Shown piece after piece: positions 45,025-54,000 of a stretch of DNA of 64,000 nt (its first letter is position 1; each line of letters begins with the position of its first letter). The position numbers were made by a program, and so were the translations under genes. Below the pieces are notes generated by a model. The model ran no database searches. It was not told where the DNA came from and saw only the letters and a program-made list of their open reading frames with translations. The DNA is from Azospirillum thiophilum (lineage in GTDB: Bacteria > Pseudomonadota > Alphaproteobacteria > Azospirillales > Azospirillaceae): positions 1,199,001 through 1,263,000 of the forward strand of contig NZ_CP012402.1 in assembly GCF_001305595.1 (NCBI RefSeq), read 5' to 3'.

Positions 45025-45902
45025 CGCCGCTCCCCCTTGCTGTTCAGCACGTCGTTCAGGCCGTCGCCCAGCAGGTTCAGCGCCAGCACGGCGATGACGA
45101 TGGCGACGCCGGGGAGCGCCGCGACATGCGGATCGGTGCGCACCACCTCGCGGCCGGCGCCCACCATGCCGCCCCAGCTGACGACGTTGGGGTCGCCGAG
45201 GCCGAGGAAGGACAGCGAGGATTCGGTGAGGATCGCGGTCGCCACCAGGATGGAGGCGGAGACGATCACCGGCGCCAGCGCATTGGGCAGGATGTGCAGG
45301 AAGATGATCCGGGCATCCGACGCGCCGAGGATGATCGAGGCCTGCGCCAGTTCGCTGTTGCGCAGGCGCAGCACCTCCGCCCGCACCAGCCGGGCCAGCC
45401 CCGACCAGGAGGTGATGCCGATCGCCGCGGTGATGGTGGCGACGGAGGGTTGCAGGATGGCGACCAGGGCCAGCGTGAACAGGAAGGGCGGGATGGTCTG
45501 GAACAGCTCGGTCAGCCGCATCAGCGCCCGGTCGATCCTGCCGCCGTAATAGCCGGACAGCGCGCCGATGCCGATGCCGATCACCAGCGAGACCAGCGCC
45601 GCCACCCCGCCGATCAGCAGCGAGACGCGGGCGCCGTGGAAGATGCCGGAGGCGAGATCCCGGCCCATCATGTCGGTGCCCAGCAGGAACTCCGCCTCGT
45701 CGCCCGGCCGCAGCAGCGGGCTACCCGCCATGTCCAGCGGGTCGCCGGGGAAGAGGAGGTCGGCGAAGCCGGCCATGCCGAGGATACCGGCCAGCAGGAT
45801 CAGGCCCAGCAGCGCCGACGGGCGGCGCAGCAGGCGGCCGATGCCGCTGTCACGGAACTCCCGCCGCGGGGCGGGAAGGGAAACGGTGTCGGGAGAGGTC
45901 AT
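45021..45902 (-). CDS. dppC: Oligopeptide/dipeptide ABC transporter permease (DppC-like)
   Basis: The 293-residue permease has an N-terminal OppC-type helix ([23 protein letters not shown]), then [26 protein letters not shown], a signature of DppC. The coupling loop is [31 protein letters not shown]. It begins three bases after the DppB-like gene ends. Confidence 0.9.
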
Positions 45903-45905
45903 CGG

Positions 45906-46874
45906 TCAGTCGAGTTCGATGCGCGGGTCGAGCAGCGTATAGACCAGATCGACCGCGATGTTGACGAGAACCACGACCACCGACGAGCAGAACAGGATGC
46001 CGAGCAGCAGGTTGAGGTCGCGCTGGAACAGCGCCGCGAAGGCCAGCCGGCCGAGCCCCGGCCAGGAGAAGACGGTTTCGACCAGCACCGCCCCGCCGAG
46101 GATCGAGCCGAGCTGCACGCCGAGCGTGGTGACGATCGGCAGCAGGGCGTTGCGCAGCACATGGCGCCAGGCGATGCGGCGGGGCCGCACCCCCTTGGCC
46201 CGCGCGGTGCGGACGAAATCCTGGCCATAGACCTCCAGCATCGCCACCCGCATCAGCCGGGCATAGATGGCGAGATAGAACAGCCCCAGCGTCACCGCCG
46301 GCAGGATGAGATGCAGCGCCACGTCGCCGACCAGGGCGAGACCGCTCAGGTTGGCCTCGACGCTGGTCATGCCGCCGACCGGCAGCCAGTCCAGCATGAC
46401 CGAAAAGACGACGATCAGCATGATGCCGACCCAGAAGACCGGCGTGGCGTAGAACAGCAGCGCCACGACGGAGATCACCGTGTCGGTCAGCTTCCCCGCC
46501 CGCCGGGCGGCGAGAAAGCCCAGCGAACAGCCGGCGACCAGCGCGAAGCCGATGGAGGTTCCCATCAGCAGCAGCGTCGCCGGCAGCCGTTGCAGGATCA
46601 GCTCCGACACCGGCAGCGACTGGCGGAAGGAATAGCCGAGGTCGAAGGTCACCAGATTGCCGAGATAGCGCAGGAACTGGACGTACAGCGGCTGGTCCAG
46701 CCCGAACTGGCGGCGCAGCGCCTCCATGTATTCAGGCGTCGCCGCTCCCGATTCCCCGGCCAGCACCTGGGCCGCGTCGCCGGGCGCCAGATGCAGCAGG
46801 AAGAAGTTGATCAGCGCGATGCCCAGGAGCACGAAGGCCACCTGGGCGGCACTGCGCCTGAGATAGGTCAGCAC
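45906..46874 (-). CDS. dppB: Oligopeptide/dipeptide ABC transporter permease (DppB-like)
   Basis: The 322-residue permease starts MLTYLRRSAAQVAFVLLGIALINFFLLHLAPGD, the conserved DppB N-terminus. LDQPLYVQFLRYLGNLVTFDLGYSFRQSLPV is also diagnostic. The coupling loop is YGQDFVRTARAKGVRPRRIAWRHVLRNALLPI. It lies six bases after the binding-protein gene. Confidence 0.9.
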   Translation of the reverse strand: MLTYLRRSAAQVAFVLLGIALINFFLLHLAPGDAAQVLAGESGAATPEYMEALRRQFGLDQPLYVQFLRYLGNLVTFDLGYSFRQSLPVSELILQRLPATLLLMGTSIGFALVAGCSLGFLAARRAGKLTDTVISVVALLFYATPVFWVGIMLIVVFSVMLDWLPVGGMTSVEANLSGLALVGDVALHLILPAVTLGLFYLAIYARLMRVAMLEVYGQDFVRTARAKGVRPRRIAWRHVLRNALLPIVTTLGVQLGSILGGAVLVETVFSWPGLGRLAFAALFQRDLNLLLGILFCSSVVVVLVNIAVDLVYTLLDPRIELD

Positions 46875-46880
46875 GACGCC

Positions 46881-48536
46881 TCAGTTCCCCTTCGGGGTTT
46901 GGACGAAGCGGGCGTTCTTCAACGACGAATAGACCTGATCGCCCTGTTCGACGATGCCCTGGAGGTCGGCCGAATAGACCGAGAAGAAGTTCAGTTCCAG
47001 CAGCGGCAGCGAGGGCACGTCGCCGAGCACGATGTCCTGGAACTCGTTGAACTGGGCCACGCGCCTGGCCGGATCGCCTTCGATGCCGGCGTCCTGGATC
47101 AGCGCGTCGGCCCTGGCGTTGCGATAACCCGAGCCGTTGGTCCAGGGCGTGCCGGTGCCGAGCCAGCCCGACCAGAAGGCGCGCACCACGCCGATCTGCG
47201 GATCGGGGAAGGCGTTGTTGTAGGAGATCGCGAAGTCGAAATCGCGGTCGACATAGACCCGCTTGATGAAGGCGGCGCTGTCCTGCGAGCGGATGGTGAC
47301 CTCGATGCCGACACGCTTCAGCGCCTGCTTCAGGAACTCGCCGGTGCGGCGGTAATCGTCGCCGTAGGGCAGGAAATCATGGGTCAGGGTGAAGCGCACG
47401 CCGTTGGCGTCGCGCTTGAAGCCGGCCTCGTCCAGCAGCGCCTCGGCCTTCTTCACGTCGAAGCCGTATTGCGGCAGCTTGGTGTTGTGGAAGGTGACGA
47501 GCGACGACGGCACCGGGCTGATCGCCGGCTTGGCGTAGCCGAACCAGACGATCTTCGCCAGCGCGGCACGGTCGATGGCGTGGGCGATGGCCCGGCGCAC
47601 CCGGACATCCTTCAGATACTGGTTCTCGACGTTGAAATCGAGATAGAGCAGCGGCGACAGCCATTCGTAGCCGCGGGTGTCGACCTTCAGACGCGGCAGC
47701 TTGGCCAGACGCTCGGCGTCGCGGAAGGGCACCGGGTTGTAGGGGGCATACTGGATCTCGCCCTTCTCGATGGCGGCTGCGCGGGCGGCGGCGTCGGGGA
47801 TGATGCGGAACAGCAGCCGGTCGAGATGGGGCTTGCCGGCCTCCCAGTAATCGGGATTGCGGGCCAGCTCGACATACTCGCCGCGCTTCCACTCCTTGAA
47901 GATGAAGGGGCCGGTGCCGACCGGCTTGTTGTTGTAGGGATTGTTGAGGATGTCCGTGCCCTCGTAGAGATGCTTGGGCAGGATCGGGGCGCCGACGCCG
48001 TTCAGCACCGACAGGATCGGCAGCGACGGCTTCGACAGGCGCAGGATGACGGTCGCATCGTCCGGGGTATCGACCTGGGTGACGTTCTCGAAAAGCGACT
48101 TGTTGCGCGGGTGGATGGTCTTCCAGATGTTCTCCAGCGACCATTTCACGTCGGCGGCCGAGAAGGGCTTGCCGTCATGCCATTTCACACCGCTGCGCAG
48201 GTGGAAGGTGATGGTCAGCCCGTCGGGCGCGACCTCCCAGCGGTCGGCCAGGGCGGGCTTCGGCTTCAGGTCGAAGTCGTAGGAGACCAGACCGTCGAAG
48301 ATGTTGCCGGCGACCACCTGGGTCGGCTGCGCCATGTTGGTGGACGGGGTGAGCGTCACCGGCTCCGGCTGGAGGATGATGCTGAGGGTGCCGCCCTGGC
48401 GGGCTTCCTGCGCCACGGCGTTCCCGGCCGAAACGGGAAGCACGCCGAGAGCCGCCGCCGCCGTCATCGCCGCCGCCGCTGCTACCACCACCCGCCGCCG
48501 GATACCGCCTCCGACCTGCCGATCCCGTCCAACCAT
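46881..48536 (-). CDS. Peptide-type (SBP family 5) ABC transporter substrate-binding protein
   Basis: The 551-residue periplasmic protein is of the DppA/OppA class. The N-terminal signal, with a twin-arginine-like GIRRRVV and an alanine-rich core, ends near AVAQEARQGG. The conserved segment RLKWHD-type HLRSGVKWHDGKPFSAADVKWSLE (about 110-135) and later KAEALLDEAGFKRD are typical. ATG 48536 follows GGAGAGCAG and is preceded by the AT-rich promoter region around 48600. It is the first gene of the operon. The ligand may be a peptide or another solute, since this family is broad. Confidence 0.88.
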   Translation of the reverse strand: MVGRDRQVGGGIRRRVVVAAAAAMTAAAALGVLPVSAGNAVAQEARQGGTLSIILQPEPVTLTPSTNMAQPTQVVAGNIFDGLVSYDFDLKPKPALADRWEVAPDGLTITFHLRSGVKWHDGKPFSAADVKWSLENIWKTIHPRNKSLFENVTQVDTPDDATVILRLSKPSLPILSVLNGVGAPILPKHLYEGTDILNNPYNNKPVGTGPFIFKEWKRGEYVELARNPDYWEAGKPHLDRLLFRIIPDAAARAAAIEKGEIQYAPYNPVPFRDAERLAKLPRLKVDTRGYEWLSPLLYLDFNVENQYLKDVRVRRAIAHAIDRAALAKIVWFGYAKPAISPVPSSLVTFHNTKLPQYGFDVKKAEALLDEAGFKRDANGVRFTLTHDFLPYGDDYRRTGEFLKQALKRVGIEVTIRSQDSAAFIKRVYVDRDFDFAISYNNAFPDPQIGVVRAFWSGWLGTGTPWTNGSGYRNARADALIQDAGIEGDPARRVAQFNEFQDIVLGDVPSLPLLELNFFSVYSADLQGIVEQGDQVYSSLKNARFVQTPKGN

Positions 48537-48596
48537 TCTGCTCTCCGGCGCACATGTGATAAGGCGCCCGATTAAGCCCATGGGATATGTGGAGGT

Positions 48597-48660
48597 CAAT
48601 ATAGTTTCACACCTAATTTTGTCATCAATAATATACAATACCACTAATATATTATAAAAA
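48597..48660. promoter_or_regulatory. AT-rich island upstream of the peptide-type operon
   Basis: About 65 bases are strongly AT-rich (TATAGTTTCACACC, then AATAATATAC and TAATATATTATAA) in a region that is otherwise about two thirds G+C. On the minus strand TTGATG followed by TATATT after 19 bases could serve as a promoter for the operon at 48536. A nucleoid-protein or regulator site is also possible. Confidence 0.45.
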
Positions 48661-48825
48661 CGGCTCTGAGGTTCCACGGATTCAGTGCGGGAATCAGGAG
48701 GAGATGCCGCCATGCGATGAGATGTGAAACATGCAGGGATGTGCCGTCATCGAAACCGGGGCCGGGAACAGGTCGGGGCCGGTATGGGCAAGCGGAAGCC
48801 GGGCAGGCACCGCCGGCCGCCGGCA

Positions 48826-49488
48826 TCACGCCCGGCGGTCGGACTGCGGCACCGCTTGCGGCACCAGGCCGTCGACGATGCGCACCAGTTCCACCACCGA
48901 CCGTGCCGCCATCTTGCGCATGGCCTGGCCGCGATGCAGCTTCACCGTCGCCTCGCTGAGGCCAAGGTCGTCGGCGATCTGCTTGTTGCGCAGGCCGGAC
49001 ACCACCATCAGCGTGATCTCGCGCTCCCGCGGCGTCAGCGTACCGAAGCGGGTGCGCTGGGTGACGAGGCCGCGTTCCCGGTCGCGGCGCTCGCGGTGCC
49101 GGGCGATGGCGGCGTGGATGGCGTCCAGCAGTTCCTGGTGATGGACCGGCTTGGTCAGGAACTCGAACGCCCCCGCCTTCATCGCACGGGCACACATCGG
49201 CACGTCGGCATGGCCGCTGATGAAGATCACCGGCAGGCTGTCGCCGGACCGGGCCAGCTCCGCCTGGAAATCCAGGCCGCTGCGACCCGGTAGCCGCACG
49301 TCCAGCACCATGCAGCCGACATCGACCGCCGGGCACAGCTCGGCATACTGCCGCACCGACGGGAAGCTCCTGACCGTCAACCCCACCGAATCCAGCAGGT
49401 CTTCCAGCGCTTCGCGGACCGCCTCGTCGTCATCGATGACGATGACGGTGGGGGCGGCGGGGGCGGCGGCTTGCGGCTTGCTCCTCAT
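48826..49488 (-). CDS. FixJ-type response regulator (receiver plus LuxR HTH)
   Basis: The 220-residue regulator has an N-terminal receiver. VIVIDDDEAVREAL holds the acidic pocket, CMVLDVRLPG the phospho-acceptor Asp (about 62), and FLTKPV the conserved Lys. A C-terminal LuxR/FixJ helix-turn-helix follows (LTPREREITLMVVSGLRNKQIADDLGLSEATVKLH). CGGAGGGGAG precedes the ATG. Its start overlaps the upstream kinase stop by one base, so it is very likely the partner of that kinase. Target genes are unknown. Confidence 0.9.
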   Translation of the reverse strand: MRSKPQAAAPAAPTVIVIDDDEAVREALEDLLDSVGLTVRSFPSVRQYAELCPAVDVGCMVLDVRLPGRSGLDFQAELARSGDSLPVIFISGHADVPMCARAMKAGAFEFLTKPVHHQELLDAIHAAIARHRERRDRERGLVTQRTRFGTLTPREREITLMVVSGLRNKQIADDLGLSEATVKLHRGQAMRKMAARSVVELVRIVDGLVPQAVPQSDRRA

Positions 49489-51044
49489 CACTCCCCTCCG
49501 GGCGACACCGGCAGCACGAATTCGAACACGCTCCCGCCCGAGGGTCCGGGAGCCGCGGTCAGCCAGCCGCCATGCAGTTCCACGATGGAGCGGCTGATCG
49601 ACAGGCCCATGCCCAGCCCGTCCGGCTTGGTGGTGTAGAGCGCCCGGAAGATGGCGTCGACATCCGTTTCGGCGATGCCGACCCCGGTATCCTCGACCCG
49701 GACCCGGATGCGGCCATCCCCGCAGTTGGTGGCGATCCGCAACCGCCGCTCCGTCACCGCCGGCGCGGTCATCGCCTCGATGGCGTTCATCACGAGATTC
49801 AGCACGAGCTGCTGCAACTGAACCCTGTCGCCATGGACCCAGGGCGGCCCCTGCGGCAGGTCGGTCTCCACCTGGACGCGGGCGCGGCGCAGTTCCGCCC
49901 GCACCAGCGCCAGCGTGTCGGCGATCAGTGCGCTCAGGTCGACCCAGCCCGGATCGGCCGGGGTGCGGCGGGCCAGCGCATGGATGCTGCGGACCACGTC
50001 GCCGGCCCGCTGGGCGTCGCGCACGATCCGCTCCACCACGATCCGGGTCCGGGCAAGGTCCGGCTGCGGTTGCGACAGGTGCTGGAGGCAGGTGCCGGCG
50101 TTGGTGACAATGGCCATCAGCGGCTGGTTGACCTCGTGCGCGACCGCCGCGGCCAGCTCCCCCATCATGGTCAGGCGCCCGATATGGGCGAGGTCGGCCT
50201 GGGCCTTGCGCAGCGCCTCGGCGATCTGCCGGCGCTGGGTCAGGTCGCTGAACACCAGGATGGAGCCGACCACTTCGCCGCGGTCGTCGATGATGGCGGA
50301 GCAGCGCTCCTCGATCACGATACCGGGAGCCGCGGCGCCGGTCGCAACGACGCCCGGCTTCGTGGTGGAATCGTCCCCGACCGCGCCGCGGGGCAGCAGC
50401 CGGGACAGCCGTTCCGGCGGGGCGAAGTCCGGGCTGCGCAGGACGAGGGTGGAGAAATCCTCCAGCGGCTCCTGCGTTTCCTCGTCGACGGCGACGAAGA
50501 CGGAGGCCAGCGGCTGCCCGGCCGCATCCGCCGCGGTCCAGCCGGTCATCGTCTCCGCCACCCGGTTCATGAAATCGACCCGGCCCTGGCCGTCGCACAG
50601 GATGACGCCGTCGCGGATGCTGGCGAGCGTGGCGGCATAGCGCCGCTCGCTCATCCGCAGCTTCGCGTCGCTGGCATGCTTGTACAGCGCCATCTGGATG
50701 ACGGTGCGCATCTGCGGCTCCTCGAACGGCTTCAGCAGATAGCCGAAGGGCTCCGTCAGGCTGGCACGCTGCACGACCTCGTCATTGGCGTAGGCGGTGA
50801 GGAAGACGATGGGGATGCGGTGGACGTCGCGGATCCGGCGGGCGGCCTCGATCCCGTCCATCTCCCCTTCCAGCCGGATGTCCATCAGCACGAGATCGGG
50901 CCGATGGCAGCCGGCGAGCCGGATCGCATCCTCGCCGCTGGCGGACATCCCGACGACGACATGACCCATCCGGGCAAGTTGATGCTGAATATCGCGTGCG
51001 ACGATGCGGTCGTCTTCGACGATCAGAATCCGTGCCGCGATCAT
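49488..51044 (-). CDS. Receiver–PAS sensor histidine kinase
   Basis: The 518-residue protein has an N-terminal receiver (ILIVEDD; phospho-acceptor Asp in LVLMDIRLEG, about 55; KPFEEP Lys), then a PAS domain (about 130-280). A FixL/NtrB-like kinase core follows, with an H-box AAVAHEVNQPLMAIV, N-box LNLVMNAIEAM and G-boxes DTGVGI and GLGMGLSIS. No membrane segment is seen, so it senses in the cytosol. The receiver at the front suggests input from another kinase, and the giant kinase just upstream overlaps it by four bases. The FixJ-type gene follows. Confidence 0.9.
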   Translation of the reverse strand: MIAARILIVEDDRIVARDIQHQLARMGHVVVGMSASGEDAIRLAGCHRPDLVLMDIRLEGEMDGIEAARRIRDVHRIPIVFLTAYANDEVVQRASLTEPFGYLLKPFEEPQMRTVIQMALYKHASDAKLRMSERRYAATLASIRDGVILCDGQGRVDFMNRVAETMTGWTAADAAGQPLASVFVAVDEETQEPLEDFSTLVLRSPDFAPPERLSRLLPRGAVGDDSTTKPGVVATGAAAPGIVIEERCSAIIDDRGEVVGSILVFSDLTQRRQIAEALRKAQADLAHIGRLTMMGELAAAVAHEVNQPLMAIVTNAGTCLQHLSQPQPDLARTRIVVERIVRDAQRAGDVVRSIHALARRTPADPGWVDLSALIADTLALVRAELRRARVQVETDLPQGPPWVHGDRVQLQQLVLNLVMNAIEAMTAPAVTERRLRIATNCGDGRIRVRVEDTGVGIAETDVDAIFRALYTTKPDGLGMGLSISRSIVELHGGWLTAAPGPSGGSVFEFVLPVSPGGE

Positions 51045-54000
51045 TCAATTCCCCGATTTCGTCCCTTCACAGGAAAGGTGACGATGAACTCTGCACCCGA
51101 CTTGGAACTGTAGCTGAAGGCACCGTGCAGTTGGCTGGTCAAGTCCGTAACGAGCTGAAACCCCACGGTGTCCATCCTATCGGGATCGTAATCGCCGGGC
51201 AAGCCCACGCCGTCGTCACGAACGGATAGGCGGCAGTCCCGTCCGTCCGCGGTCAGCGCGACCCGCAGAACCCCGCCCCGGCCGCCGGGAAAGGCGTGCT
51301 TCAGCGCGTTGGAGACCAGTTCGTTGACGATCAGGCCGCAGGGCACCGCACGGTCGAGGTCGAGCGACAGGTCGTCCAGGTCGGTTTCCAGCCGGACCGC
51401 CCCGGCCTGCCGGGAATAGGCGCGCAGCAGGTGGGCGCAGACCGATGCCAAATGCTCGCGCATCGGCACGCGGGCGAAGTTGCCGAGCCGGTAGAGATTC
51501 TCGTGCACCAGCGCCATCGACCGGACGCGGTCGCGGCTATCGGCGAACAGGGCGGCCACCGCCTTGTCCTCGATCCGGTGGGCCTGGAGGTTGAGCAGGC
51601 TGGTCACCAGCTGCAGGTTGTTCTTGACCCGGTGATGGACCTCCTTCAGCAGTGCCTCCTTCTCCTCCAGCGTCGCGGTCTCCAGCGATGCCGCCGCCTG
51701 CGCGCCGAGCAGGGTCAGCACATTGACCAGATCCGGGGTGAAGGCGTGGGTCGCCAGCGCGTTTTCCAGATGCAGCAGCCCGACGACGCGGCGGCGGCGG
51801 ACCAGCGGCAGGCACAGGATGGACCGCGCCTCGGTATCGCGGAAATAGGGATCGGCGGAAAACGGCCCGGCGGCGCGGGTGTCGTCGACGATCACCGCCC
51901 CCTGGTCGCGGATGGCGCCGTGGAGGATGGCATGGGGCAGCGCGGTGCGGTCGGCATCCTCCTGCACGAGGCGGACGGACACGCCGTAGAGCCCCGTCGT
52001 CGCCTCCGCCTCGACCCGCAGCCGCTCGCCGCGGGCGAGGATCAGCAGGCCGCGGCTGGCCCCGGCATGCTCCAGCACCAGGGTCAGCAGGGTGCCTGTC
52101 AGCTGCTCGACGCTCGCCTGGTCGGACATGGTCCGCAGGGTTTCCAGCAGCGATGCCGGATCGACCCCGCCGAAGCCGCGCGGCGGTGCCGGCACCGCCA
52201 CCTCCTCCGCATCGAGGGCGAGGGCCGGATAACGCCCGGCGAGCTGCCGGACCTTGGCCGACGCGCCCCAGCGGCCGTAGCAGTCCGCCGCAGCCCCGAT
52301 GGAGGCCAGCTCCAGCGTCGGCATGCCGAATCCGCGGTAGAAGCCGGCGGCGCATTCGTTGGCCAGCGCCTCGACATGCGGCAGGGCGCTGCGCTGCGCC
52401 GCCCGCACCGCGCGGTCATAGCCGCGCATCGCGTCCTCCGTCCGCCCCTCGACCCGCGCGACCTCCGCCCCGGCCAGGGCGGAACGGGCGTCGAAGCTGT
52501 CGGGGCTGTGACCTGCCCAGTCGCGCAACTGGTCACGGTGCCGGGCCAGCGCCGCGGCGTGGCGGGCGCGCTCCTCCGGAGCGGCACCGTCCATCACCCC
52601 CGCCCGCGCGAGTGCCGCATGCAGGTGGAATTCCGCCATCTCCCAATGGCCCGACGTGGTCCACAGCAGCCCCTCGGCCCGTTCGGCCGCCTCGACCGCC
52701 CCGGCCATGTCGCCGGCGATGCAGCGGAGTTGAAGCGTGCGGATCCAGTGCCAGCAGGTGGCGATGTCAAGGCTGGGGTTGGCGAGCAGACGCGCCTCGA
52801 AGGCGGCATCGTCGAAGCCCTGCCCGTCGAAGGAGTGAAGCGCGTCGGTCCGCCCGCGCAGCGCACGGACGAATTGCAGCTGGGTGGTCAGGATGTCGGT
52901 GCACAGGCCGAACTTCACCTGCCGGACATAGGCCAGCCGCGTTTCCGCCGTGCGTTGGACGGTCGCCAGCGGGTCGCCCGACGCCAGCATGCTGGTGACC
53001 AGCGTGACGCTGGTGAAGCCGCCATAGGTGACGTCGCCGGCCTCCCGCGCCTCCTCGAAGGCCCGCAGCAGCAGGGGCCGCTCGCTGCGGATGTCGCGGG
53101 TCCACGGCACGACATGGTAGGCGAAGGTCATCAGCACCCGCGCCCGGTAGCGCGTCCGGCCCTGCCGCTCGGCCAGATCGTAGCCGAGCCGGCCGAACTC
53201 GTAGCCGGCGGCGTAATCGCCGAAACAGGGGCCGGCCATCATGCCGAGATAGGCGAAGCCGAGGGCGGAGGCGTCGCTGCGCCCGTTCCGGAGCGACAGG
53301 TTCGCCATCCGGCACAGGATCAGACAGACCAGGTTGCGGTCGCTGAAGAAGGCCGGCGGCAAGGCCGCGGCCAGCACGTCGAGCGTCGCCCGGCCGTCGG
53401 GATCGCCGATGGCGGGAAGGGCGGACAGCGACGCGATGGGCCGGTCGCCGATGGCCGCGCGCAACTGCGCGTATTCGCCGTGGGCCAGCGCGGCCGGCGG
53501 GTGGGCCGGCCAATCGATGCCGACGCCGCGCAGATAGGCCAGACAGGAGTCGATGGCACGGTCGCTGCGGTCGATGGCGGTGTAGACGGTGACCAGCAGC
53601 GCCGTGATGGCGGCGCGGTCGACTGGGCACTCCGCCCGCCCGATGAGCTGGAGAAGCCGCCGTTCGGCCTGTTGCAGGTCGCCGCTCAGGAACTCGCATT
53701 CCGCCTGGAGATGCTCCAGCGCGAAGGCCAGCCGGTGCCGCCGCTCCCACCGGCCGCCCTCGAGCAGGCGCAGGCCGCCGAGCGCATAGGCGAGCGCCGA
53801 GCCATGGGCGCTCGCCTCCTTGGCGCGGTGGCCGGCGGCGAGATAGAGTGTCGCCACCTGCGCCCGCTCCGGCTCCTCCGGGATCAGGGGGATGCAGCGG
53901 TCGTACTGGCCCACCAGTTCGAACAGCCGCTCGCCGGAGAGATCGGCGGCGAAGCCGCGATGCAGGGCGCGGGCGATGTCGAGGTGCAGCGCGCCGCGCG

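Noticed and set aside
45126..48575. An 1149-codon + strand open frame opposite the peptide transporter operon
   Set aside because: It mirrors dppB/dppC and the binding protein gene and has no recognisable motif or plausible composition.
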